Source: Willaertia magna (taxonomy: Eukaryota > Heterolobosea > Eutetramitea > Acrasida > Naegleriidae). From it: 64,000 nt of DNA. The translations under genes and the position numbers were made by a program. The notes under the pieces were generated by a model that worked only from the letters and a program-made list of their open reading frames with translations, did not search any database and was not told where the DNA came from. The stretch covers positions 37,375-101,374 of the forward strand of contig CADWAF010003358.1 in assembly GCA_902984215.1 (NCBI GenBank). The letters are read 5' to 3'. Below are positions 19,541 to 29,474 of the stretch, piece after piece (the first letter of the stretch is position 1; every line of letters starts with the position of its first letter).

Positions 19541-22500
19541 ATGTGGTCTGAATCACCAACATTAAATACTAATCCAGTTAATTTAACTTCAGAAGAACTA
19601 ATTACTTCCGAAGAATATATTGACGACTCAACTTATACTAATCATGATACACATCATCATGTAGTAAATGGAACATCTATAGAACAAGAAATAATGATGT
19701 TACCTCATCATAGTACAATAAATTCAAGTAATAATAATAGAATTGAAGCGTCTCATATATTTTTATATTCTAGAGATTATTCTCTATTTAGAAGAACAGA
19801 AAGATTAATATGGCATTTAAATCATTTACACACAAATATTAATTTACAAATTCAAAAAGATAATTTTTCTTCTCATACTTTTAGTCAACAAAAGAACGTA
19901 AAAGTAATTTCATCTTCTTCGAGAAAGTTTTCATCTTTAAAAAGAAATCGTTTTCTAAAATTATCAGATGAATTAATTTCCGATAATGAAAGTGGTGTTA
20001 ATGGAGTAGATACAAACAATTCACCAACTGAAAGTTATTTAAGTGAAGATAGTAGTATTATTAGTAATAATTCTTCTTATATTTCAACATCAAATAATAA
20101 TTCAACAAGAATTAATAGATCATCTAGTTTTTATCAACCACATAAATATAATAATAGATCTACTTCTGGAGTGTCAAATAGTTTTAATAGAAAAGTAGCT
20201 TATAATTCACCTGTAACGAATGAAAATGAAAATAATTATAATATAACGAGGAGTGTTAGTATGGTTGATCAATTGAATCAATCAACATCTAATAATATTA
20301 CTAGAAGTGTAAGTATTGATCAAATACATCACCCAGTTGTAGGTATTATACTTCCACCAATGCACACTTCTACTACAATGACATCTATTCATGGTGTTGA
20401 AGAAAATACAGGTGATAATGAGAATGAAACATTAAGTACAACATCTAATGCAAGTTCTCATTTATTGATTGATGAAAGTCAACTGGCAATGGAATTACTA
20501 CCAAGTACTTTTGTACATACTGTTTATTCAAAATATAATATTGTTATAACGATTGATATAAGTTCTTCTATGGTAGCTATTGATCCATCTACTGGTGAAG
20601 TTTTATTTGATAGAATTTATGATATTTATGCAAATATTTTGAGAAGATTAACTGAACCAATAACAATACCAAAATATGATGGTGAAATAATACCAGAATT
20701 ACATTTGACAGGTATAGCAATAGGGATGGTTGGAAAACCAATTCATACAATGTTTCAAGATTTTAGTATAACATGTGATAATATTGATGAATCATTGTAT
20801 AAAATTAAGAGATTTATTGTAGAAACAGAACATATCGCTTCAAATGCATTAAGAAATTCTAAATCATGGAATAGTCAATCTGCTACATTTAAATTTAATA
20901 ATTATATAATGAATTCTTTATTGGCTTTTGATTTTCTTCCAAAAGATGCATGTCCTGTATTATTATTAATAACTGATGGAGTATTTAATTTAAGTGAATT
21001 GTCATATGAAATAATTAATCATATTAATCAAATGGATGTTAGTTTTGGTTTAGTTAATATTTCAAATATTCAAACAAATAATGATTTTCTTTATAGTTAT
21101 GTTCCAAATATTGATTTAATGGAATCTATTGTTACTTGTGTAGATAATGGTGTCTATATAGATTATGATTATTTATCTAGATCATTATTAGAAACTACTG
21201 ATAGATTGAAAACAAAGAATATTCAAGAAGCATTACTTTTAAGAAATTCTCCTTTCTTTGTATCTAATGATTCTGATGCTTTATTATTAACTTCTAATGA
21301 AGGAAATGTTTTATCCTTATTAAAAGCAAAAGATAAAACATTACAAGAAATTGAAATGATAAACTATCCTTTACACATGACAAATATTGAATCATTACTT
21401 AAAATAAGAACAAAACAAGGATTTAAAGTGATGGATATTAAATATGTAAAAAATACAGATTCTATAACTAATTTTAAAACTGAATATGAAAAATTAGAAG
21501 TTAAATTTGTAAGATTAAGTTATTTATTTAAAAGAAATATTGAGATTATTTATAAATTACAAATAGAAAGATCTAATAATGAAATGGAAGAACAATCTAG
21601 TTATATGTCTTCTGGATTTGGTTTATCAAAATTACAAAGAATGAATAAGGCAGTTATCTCAATTTCTGTTGTAATGCAAAAATCTATATTTGAAAAGTTT
21701 AATTTATTTATTAAAAAGAGAGCAAAAACACCTCAAGATTCTTTATTTAAATCAATACATGAATTTATTCAAAATGTAAATATAGAGGATGTTTTAGTAG
21801 AACAATATTATAACTTTGCTGAAAAGGCATCCAGTAACAAAATTTCAATAAGAAAGTCAGATTTGACAAGTATCAACTTGGAGCATAGTAGAGAGTTACT
21901 TTTTGATATACAATCATTATTACTTAGATTTTCATTTGATAATAATCATGTATCATCCAGAGCTGAACCTATAGTTCAAACAATTTTATCACAACTTTTA
22001 CCAAGTAAAGAATCAACAGAATTAACTCCTACAACGCCTACAAGTAATCCTTATAGTATTTTAAAGAATGGTCTTGAAAAGAATTGGTCATCTTTTAGAA
22101 TTAATGATGAATTATTTATCAAATTTATTTCTGAACAAGAATGTACCTATTTTTTATATAATGATATTGATGATAGTGAACTATTAACAATGGAGGAGAA
22201 AGAAACATGCTATTCAAATGGTTTTTGTGCCTTAAATATTAATTATCATTCTAATTCCTTCCTTGAAATTACATGTAGATTTTTTAATGTGTCATCTTTT
22301 ACTATAAGGAAAATGATGGATCAATTGAAACAACAATTCTTTTCATTATTCCAACATAAGGGAATCAATACCTCATTCTTGAATAATTGTTCACTTGGTA
22401 AAATTATTGAGCGATTACCAAAATGTAAAGAAGATGAGGTACAATATATATCTTCTTTATTTAGTGTGGCACCTCATTACACTTCCTATTTAAAACACAG

Positions 22501-25500
22501 AAATTGGGTTTGGCCTTTGGGAGGAAAGTTAAACATTGCAGGAATTTTAACAGCAATATTTTCTCAAAGATTAATTGAATCATTTAATTTAGTGAATGCA
22601 AAAACATCAACTGTTTTTGTAAAAGAATTGGAAGTGAAAAAGAGGAATAATCATACGAAAGACATTCAATCCACTAAATTTTTTATTTTATATTGCATTC
22701 ACATTTTAAAAAAGGAAAAGAAATTAATTACAGAAGTTTGGATAGAACCTCAAACAGGTTGTTTACAATATAAGAATTTTAGTAATACTGACGTTTCACA
22801 ATTTTGTGCTGACTTGTGTGACCACTGGTTTTATAATCTGGATATGCAAGTTATATCCTTATTTGCTACATTTGAATTAATTGTCAGCGCTTGTAAATCT
22901 GGTAAAGGAAACATTAACAATATTCCAACATTAAATGTTGAGAAAACTAATCTATCTACACCATTCAATTTTACAGGAATATATGAAAGATCTTCAAAAC
23001 AAGATCTTTTACTGAAAGCATATACTCATAGTCAAACTGAAATGAATAAGGAATCAATTAAAAAGAACAATTTAGCTTTATATGATAGATTAATGAAACT
23101 TTTGATTGGTATAAATGATATTGAAATCTTAATGGAAAAAAATCCTTTACAATTCGAGTCGAAGGTGAGATGTTTTGCTAGAATAATAGAAACTGTTGGT
23201 TCTGAAAGACAAAAAGATTTTATTCTTACAATTGTCCCAGCAATTATATCAGGAGATGAAACTGAATTTAAGATTGTGGTTTGTGAATGTACTGAAGATC
23301 AATTAATTTCTCCAAATATGTTAAAAAAGAACGGGGATATACAAAAAATTATGTGTTCTCAAATACAAACACACAATTCAAACAAGAATATTTCTACTCT
23401 AAATGATGACAGAAATTCTGGTGTATTTAATTATTTAGATTTCATTACAAATTTACATTCATACAGCTATTCTTATGGTGTTTACAAATACTTAAACCAA
23501 AAAGTTACGCTTGATAGAACTAATATAATTTCTGCTATTGAATCTTGTTATGAATATAGAGAAGAAATAGATTTAACTGAATTCTTTGAGGCTATAATGT
23601 TGGCCAGAAAATACTTTTTTGAAAAGGGAGAAAATGGTGAAGCTCCTTGTTCACAAATGATAAATAGTTTAAAAATTATAATAGAAAAGTACTTTGAAGA
23701 AATTAAGGAGACAAATTATCATTACTTTTTGAGAGAAAGTTCAATACCCAGAAGTCAAAAACCAAATACGAATGTTTCGTTAAGAAAAGCTAGTATTAAG
23801 AGCTTTGATCATTTAGAGGAAATTGAATCTGAAGATAATTATGAAATGGAAGAAAACTTATCTATTCATGGAGATGTTAATGAAATTCATGATGATACAC
23901 TATCTGTTTCAAGTGCACTTCATTCTGTGAATACAACAGAGTCACTTAAGGAACATTCTGACTCTTTTTCAGAGAGTTCATCTTCATTTACATTTATTGA
24001 TTCAGCACATAGCTCAGATTTAGAGAATGCAAGCGTGCCTGTATTTATGCGTATGGAATATGTAATGACACCAAACATAAAAGACCAAGAAGATTGGCAT
24101 CCAATTACTAATTACGATGAAAATATAATTAAATTACCAATGAAGGAGTTACCAATAGAAACCATTTCAAAAACCATAATGTCAAGTAATGGAGATGTGA
24201 CAAAAATCTTTTCTTCAGTCTCTAAAGTAAATAAGGAAGAATCTGAAGAAGAGGAAGAAGATGAGGAAGAAGAAAGTGAAGAGGATGAAGGAATGAGTAC
24301 CGTTAGTTCTTATAGTGACCTACAAGCACCACAAAACTTTATACCAAATATGACTGATCTTGACTGGATTAATTCCTTAAACTCTGTTAAAACAACCTTA
24401 AGATTGTATGCTATAACCCTTCCGCCAGATAAACATGCCAGTGCCTTCAATGAATTTGAACCTTCTAAGAAAGAAATATTATTGATGTTTAAGAAACATG
24501 TCACTGAAAGTCAATTTGCTTATGCTAAAAGTAAATTCCCAAGAGATGATGATGAATCTAATAGTTCAGATGATATTAGTCCAACAGATGAGGCAGCCCC
24601 ATATCTAGATAAAAATTATTTACCAAAACATATTAGAACAATAATATCTAGAACAAAGAAAAGAATTCAAGCGTTAATTTCTAAAGAAATATTAAATGCT
24701 TTGTTAAATACATCACCAATTACTACCTATTCAATTAAAAAGGTATATGACAATTTGGAAAAATTACCACAAGCATGTTATCAAAAGTATTCTATACCTT
24801 TACACTTTATGGATCAAATAGAAGGTATTAAATTATTCCATCAAGAATTAACTAAATGTAAGAATTTAGTTTTTAAAAGAATGGAAGATCAATATATTGT
24901 ATATTTTAGAAAAAGAAATTGTTGTCAAAAACATATTGCTTATGAAGAATTTGATAAGACTTGCGAACACGAACTTTCTGGAGAAGATAACACAACTGTA
25001 AACATTTTTAAAAGGGAATTTGATGATTTGGAAATGTTAATGTTTGATGATGATAATGAAATGGAAAGAAGTTGTTTAGAAATACCATATTGGATTATTG
25101 CAAAAACAGAGAATAAGAAATCTCTTTCTATTTTATTTTACTCTCCTGTAACATTAACTACAAAACAAGCTAATGATGTTGTATCACTTTTAAGAAAAGG
25201 TGTTAGTGTAGTTTGTAAAAGAGTTAACACACTTCTACTTTTGAGTAATTTACATGATACAAGAATATGTAGTTCTTTGTTATTACCACCAAGAGATAAA
25301 GATAAAAAAACTTCTTTGTCAGAAATCAGTCCATTAGATAAAAGGTTCTTAAGGAAAGATAATGATAAATCTAGTGATAAGTTTGATGAGGGAACATTTG
25401 CTTGTAAGAAAATTCATGAAATTACATTCCCTCTTCATAGTAGATTGACAACTACAATGGCAATTAATCATTTAAATCAAGCTGTTTTTAATCCTTTCAT

Positions 25501-28500
25501 AGTTGTAAATAGAAGTGAAATGTTTATTTATAAGGAAAGAAATGGTAGAGTTTTTTATTTACAATTAGTAGATGCTTGTAAAAATCAAGAACAAAAGATA
25601 ACTTCTGAAACAAAATCACCAAATAGTGACACTGCTTCGCAATCTTCTGAACAAGAATTAGATAAAACTAAATTAAAGGAGTATTCTATTTCATTATCAA
25701 GTATGGGACAATATTTATATGCAGAACTAGATATTGGAAGAAAAGTATCTGCAATAACACTTGAAGTTTATGGCGTTTATAAACCAAGTAATGAAATTAC
25801 AGCACAACTTAGAAAATTGATTGAAGGAAAATTATCTTCATTGACAATGAATATTATCTCCAATTTATTATTAAGAAATCGTCAATTTAAATTAACTATA
25901 GATGATTTAGATTTTATTAAACCATTCATTCAAAGACCACATAGAACAGTATTTATTAACATTCCAAAGTTTGTTGGTAATAGACTATTACTCATGTTAT
26001 TTATTCGTAATAATTTATTAACTTACATGAATCAATTATATTTATCTAGTCCTGATGACACTACTAATGATATGACTTCTACAACATCATCACTTTCATT
26101 TACAGAAGAAGAAGAAGATGATGGTATGATGTTTAAGGCTTTAGAGTTTTCCTTTTTATATAATTCTGTCCCTCAAAATACTTATAGTAGAACTATGACT
26201 TCAGCAGTTGTTTGTAAGGGAATTTCATCTGTCCAAATGACATTATTAAATCCTGACGGAGAATTAGTCACTAATTTCTCTAAAGATAAGGAACCTTGTG
26301 TTTGTGATATTTCCAACCTTTTACAAATGAATTTAAATGTGCAAAGTGAAATAGCCAATATTGAATATACGGATTATGGTGCAGCTATATTAAAGAAAGA
26401 AGCCGAAGACTCTGAAGATGAAGAAAACTTAAAGAATTACTCTGATTCCTATAAAAGTGAAAATGGTAAATTATTATTAGAAGTTTGGAAAAAAGGAGAT
26501 GTTGATGTTGACTCGTTATTAGAGAAAATAGTTCAAACTGTCAATCAATCCTTAACAGATTATGTTTTAGAATGTGGATTATTAAATACTACTATTCCTT
26601 TAGATGGATTTAATAGACTATTCTTAACAAAATTACAAACTCTTGCTTTTAAATCTACAAGAATTAACTCAACTACATTATTAGAACATAGAGCTTCTAT
26701 ATTTTTACCATTATGGGAAATGTCAAGATTTATTAAGGATTTAAATAATTTATTGTCAATTTATAGTTTTAAAATTAATCCAGAAACATTTATTAGTGTA
26801 GATAGAAATAATTTCCAACTCTATAATATGAATGAAGATTTTGTAGAAAAGTATCATTTATCTGAATCAACAAATGTTTATTTTGTTTTACTTGGAGGAA
26901 ATATAAATGTACAAGTAAATGAAAGTAGTACAAAGAATTTAGAAGAGAATGCTAAACTTACAGACATTATTGCATTAGAAGGTTTTAATTATAGAAATGC
27001 ATTCACATATTCTAGAAAATGTTCTATTGCTATTGCTGTCACAAGTACTGAAGTACATGTCATTACTTACAATTGGAAACCAGTTCAATTTGAAAAATTT
27101 AAATATCATTTACATCAAAGTGTTTCTTGGTTAAGATGTAGAGTACATTTATTAAATAGTATTTTACATCAGAAATTAGGTTTATTCTATCATTCAAATT
27201 CTTCTAATTTAGTAAATGTTTCAATATCACAACAAAGTAAACCTCAAAAAGAAGTTCAATTTGCATTTAATAATATAGATTATTTAATTCATAACAAACA
27301 AAATGCTCCTGTGGATCCTAAACCACCAATATTAAGATCATTAAGTACACAACAAATGTTACCTCCTAATATTAATCAAAAAGTACCTACTGATGCAAGA
27401 CAATTGATGAATGCTAGATTTAAAACTTCTTTACCTCCCCCTCTACAAACATCAATTAGTGACAATAATCAAAGTCAAAAATTAGTTTTAAAGAAAGAAA
27501 AGAAAACAAAACAAGGAAAGAATCAATTTGGAACATTATTAAAAGGAATATATGATCATGATAAAGTATCAAATAAATCTTTAACAAAACAACAAGGAAA
27601 AGATCCATTATTCATTCATGGATTACATTTCAAACATATAGTTCATCAAAACTATAAAAAGAAATTAGAAAAACAACAAATATCAAAAATATATAATTGT
27701 TGGAATAAGTCACACAACCATTTAAAATCCAAAGATTTTCAATTAATTAAAAATACTTCTAGATTAATACATTTCTGTAGAGTACCACTATTATTTAATC
27801 CATTAAGAAGAATATTATTTAATGATTATCATAAGAATTATTCTCAACAACAAATACAACATCCATTAAATTTTGAAATGAATGAAGATAATAGTATGAA
27901 TTTACGTGAAATTAGTTATCATAGAAAAGTATTTGAATCATTCTTAAGTGAATATGTAGAATATATTAAATCATTAGATGTTACAGATGTTTATCTATTT
28001 CGTGGTGATCAATATTCACCTGTAACTACAACAACCACTACTACTAATACTGCTAATAATGTCACTAATAATTCACCAATGATGATAAATAATCAACAAT
28101 CAAGTAATGACAATAATACAACAATTAAACAACCATTAGTACAATTAGTTAGTAATAATCAAATTATTAAATTACATCCAACAACTATTTATTTCCAAAA
28201 ACAAATGGATGAAGGAGTACTATTTTTAGAATTAGGATTAGATAGTATTTATGTTTATTTAAATGTATATATTACTGAAATGGAATCATTTAAACCAACA
28301 AGTTATTATCAAAGATCATTTAGAGGAGAATTCTTAAAGAAAGTTAGTTTATTTAAACATTCATTACACATGAATTCATTTTCTTATGATTTTCATTTAA
28401 GAAATTTCTTTTCATATTTAACAACAGATTATAGTGGATATCCATCTTCATTAAGTTTTATGAATTTATTAAAAGATTTTAGTCAATTCTATCCTAGACC

Positions 28501-29473
28501 ACCACCACATACAAGAAATGTATTACATTCACATCAAATTATATTTGAAAATGTTAAAGATATTGCTGAAATATTAAGAGAGAAAGTATTACTACCTAAT
28601 ATTAGTAAAGAAAAGATGAATAATGTAGATAATAACATGTTACAAGATCCATTTCATTTCTTTTTTGATTATATTTGTAATAATTATGATAAGTATCATG
28701 TTAAATTTAGTCAAAAAAGTAAAGATTGTTTTATTTTAGATACTTATATATCTCATGATGAAGCTGACTATTCTTATTGTGTTTTAGTTAGTAAATCTAA
28801 TAATGATGAAATGAATATTGAAAATGAAATGAATTTAATAATGTATATTATATTTGTTGATAATACTAATAGACATCCATATGATAGTGAAGTTGAAGGT
28901 TCTAAAGAACAATTAATTAGAGCAATTACACGTATGGCTCAACAATATGAAAGAAAATTAAAGAATTTAATTCAAAGTGTTAAAAATTCTTTTAAATTAG
29001 AAATTTTATGGGAAATGGCTTTAAGATTTAAGATGAGTGAATATTTATTTAATGAATTAGATACTTTATGGATTAAAACTTCAATTCAAGAATATGATCA
29101 TTCTTTACAAATATTTGATGCTAATTATGTACCTTGGAATGATGTTGTTAGTGAATTATGGAATATTTATGGAAGTGAAAGTGTTGGAAGTATATTTAAA
29201 AAAGATGGTTCAGGTCAACATTTACTTGTTATTTGTTGTGAAGACACTTTATTACATATTCACTTTAATATACTGGAAAATACAATTAAGACTTATTTGT
29301 GTAGAAAGAAATTAAAATATGAACCAGAATCTGCTGAATTGAAATTTAGTGCCACACCTCCAACTAGGCCAGTAGATGTTTTTGATCCCAATGCCTTAAC
29401 AGAGATGGAAAGTAATTTTATAACTGAATTTGTAAATAATATTTGTTTTATTTTGTATCGTTTAATAAAATAA
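19541..29473 (+). CDS. SZT2: SZT2, KICSTOR complex scaffold (mTORC1 regulation)
   Basis: One uninterrupted ORF of 3310 residues, close to human SZT2 (about 3430). The N-terminus HIFLYSRDYSLFRRTERLIW, then HLNHLH (about 72), matches the SZT2 opening (a KKDYRISRN-type strand, then WFLSHLH). Near 333 VITIDISSSMVAIDPSTGEV, then LFDRI, matches the SZT2 STGEILFDEVF block, and near 474 LLLITDGVFNL, then VPNIDLMESI, matches its ITDGV and HVPNVELM segments; the region resembles a VWA-like fold. In animals SZT2 with KPTN, ITFG2 and KICS2 anchors GATOR1 on lysosomes to restrain mTORC1 when amino acids are low. Acidic low-complexity inserts lie near residues 1570-1590. The stop is 1 nt from that of the convergent aldo/keto reductase. 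Confidence 0.87.
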   Translation: MWSESPTLNTNPVNLTSEELITSEEYIDDSTYTNHDTHHHVVNGTSIEQEIMMLPHHSTINSSNNNRIEASHIFLYSRDYSLFRRTERLIWHLNHLHTNINLQIQKDNFSSHTFSQQKNVKVISSSSRKFSSLKRNRFLKLSDELISDNESGVNGVDTNNSPTESYLSEDSSIISNNSSYISTSNNNSTRINRSSSFYQPHKYNNRSTSGVSNSFNRKVAYNSPVTNENENNYNITRSVSMVDQLNQSTSNNITRSVSIDQIHHPVVGIILPPMHTSTTMTSIHGVEENTGDNENETLSTTSNASSHLLIDESQLAMELLPSTFVHTVYSKYNIVITIDISSSMVAIDPSTGEVLFDRIYDIYANILRRLTEPITIPKYDGEIIPELHLTGIAIGMVGKPIHTMFQDFSITCDNIDESLYKIKRFIVETEHIASNALRNSKSWNSQSATFKFNNYIMNSLLAFDFLPKDACPVLLLITDGVFNLSELSYEIINHINQMDVSFGLVNISNIQTNNDFLYSYVPNIDLMESIVTCVDNGVYIDYDYLSRSLLETTDRLKTKNIQEALLLRNSPFFVSNDSDALLLTSNEGNVLSLLKAKDKTLQEIEMINYPLHMTNIESLLKIRTKQGFKVMDIKYVKNTDSITNFKTEYEKLEVKFVRLSYLFKRNIEIIYKLQIERSNNEMEEQSSYMSSGFGLSKLQRMNKAVISISVVMQKSIFEKFNLFIKKRAKTPQDSLFKSIHEFIQNVNIEDVLVEQYYNFAEKASSNKISIRKSDLTSINLEHSRELLFDIQSLLLRFSFDNNHVSSRAEPIVQTILSQLLPSKESTELTPTTPTSNPYSILKNGLEKNWSSFRINDELFIKFISEQECTYFLYNDIDDSELLTMEEKETCYSNGFCALNINYHSNSFLEITCRFFNVSSFTIRKMMDQLKQQFFSLFQHKGINTSFLNNCSLGKIIERLPKCKEDEVQYISSLFSVAPHYTSYLKHRNWVWPLGGKLNIAGILTAIFSQRLIESFNLVNAKTSTVFVKELEVKKRNNHTKDIQSTKFFILYCIHILKKEKKLITEVWIEPQTGCLQYKNFSNTDVSQFCADLCDHWFYNLDMQVISLFATFELIVSACKSGKGNINNIPTLNVEKTNLSTPFNFTGIYERSSKQDLLLKAYTHSQTEMNKESIKKNNLALYDRLMKLLIGINDIEILMEKNPLQFESKVRCFARIIETVGSERQKDFILTIVPAIISGDETEFKIVVCECTEDQLISPNMLKKNGDIQKIMCSQIQTHNSNKNISTLNDDRNSGVFNYLDFITNLHSYSYSYGVYKYLNQKVTLDRTNIISAIESCYEYREEIDLTEFFEAIMLARKYFFEKGENGEAPCSQMINSLKIIIEKYFEEIKETNYHYFLRESSIPRSQKPNTNVSLRKASIKSFDHLEEIESEDNYEMEENLSIHGDVNEIHDDTLSVSSALHSVNTTESLKEHSDSFSESSSSFTFIDSAHSSDLENASVPVFMRMEYVMTPNIKDQEDWHPITNYDENIIKLPMKELPIETISKTIMSSNGDVTKIFSSVSKVNKEESEEEEEDEEEESEEDEGMSTVSSYSDLQAPQNFIPNMTDLDWINSLNSVKTTLRLYAITLPPDKHASAFNEFEPSKKEILLMFKKHVTESQFAYAKSKFPRDDDESNSSDDISPTDEAAPYLDKNYLPKHIRTIISRTKKRIQALISKEILNALLNTSPITTYSIKKVYDNLEKLPQACYQKYSIPLHFMDQIEGIKLFHQELTKCKNLVFKRMEDQYIVYFRKRNCCQKHIAYEEFDKTCEHELSGEDNTTVNIFKREFDDLEMLMFDDDNEMERSCLEIPYWIIAKTENKKSLSILFYSPVTLTTKQANDVVSLLRKGVSVVCKRVNTLLLLSNLHDTRICSSLLLPPRDKDKKTSLSEISPLDKRFLRKDNDKSSDKFDEGTFACKKIHEITFPLHSRLTTTMAINHLNQAVFNPFIVVNRSEMFIYKERNGRVFYLQLVDACKNQEQKITSETKSPNSDTASQSSEQELDKTKLKEYSISLSSMGQYLYAELDIGRKVSAITLEVYGVYKPSNEITAQLRKLIEGKLSSLTMNIISNLLLRNRQFKLTIDDLDFIKPFIQRPHRTVFINIPKFVGNRLLLMLFIRNNLLTYMNQLYLSSPDDTTNDMTSTTSSLSFTEEEEDDGMMFKALEFSFLYNSVPQNTYSRTMTSAVVCKGISSVQMTLLNPDGELVTNFSKDKEPCVCDISNLLQMNLNVQSEIANIEYTDYGAAILKKEAEDSEDEENLKNYSDSYKSENGKLLLEVWKKGDVDVDSLLEKIVQTVNQSLTDYVLECGLLNTTIPLDGFNRLFLTKLQTLAFKSTRINSTTLLEHRASIFLPLWEMSRFIKDLNNLLSIYSFKINPETFISVDRNNFQLYNMNEDFVEKYHLSESTNVYFVLLGGNINVQVNESSTKNLEENAKLTDIIALEGFNYRNAFTYSRKCSIAIAVTSTEVHVITYNWKPVQFEKFKYHLHQSVSWLRCRVHLLNSILHQKLGLFYHSNSSNLVNVSISQQSKPQKEVQFAFNNIDYLIHNKQNAPVDPKPPILRSLSTQQMLPPNINQKVPTDARQLMNARFKTSLPPPLQTSISDNNQSQKLVLKKEKKTKQGKNQFGTLLKGIYDHDKVSNKSLTKQQGKDPLFIHGLHFKHIVHQNYKKKLEKQQISKIYNCWNKSHNHLKSKDFQLIKNTSRLIHFCRVPLLFNPLRRILFNDYHKNYSQQQIQHPLNFEMNEDNSMNLREISYHRKVFESFLSEYVEYIKSLDVTDVYLFRGDQYSPVTTTTTTTNTANNVTNNSPMMINNQQSSNDNNTTIKQPLVQLVSNNQIIKLHPTTIYFQKQMDEGVLFLELGLDSIYVYLNVYITEMESFKPTSYYQRSFRGEFLKKVSLFKHSLHMNSFSYDFHLRNFFSYLTTDYSGYPSSLSFMNLLKDFSQFYPRPPPHTRNVLHSHQIIFENVKDIAEILREKVLLPNISKEKMNNVDNNMLQDPFHFFFDYICNNYDKYHVKFSQKSKDCFILDTYISHDEADYSYCVLVSKSNNDEMNIENEMNLIMYIIFVDNTNRHPYDSEVEGSKEQLIRAITRMAQQYERKLKNLIQSVKNSFKLEILWEMALRFKMSEYLFNELDTLWIKTSIQEYDHSLQIFDANYVPWNDVVSELWNIYGSESVGSIFKKDGSGQHLLVICCEDTLLHIHFNILENTIKTYLCRKKLKYEPESAELKFSATPPTRPVDVFDPNALTEMESNFITEFVNNICFILYRLIK

Positions 29474-29474
29474 T

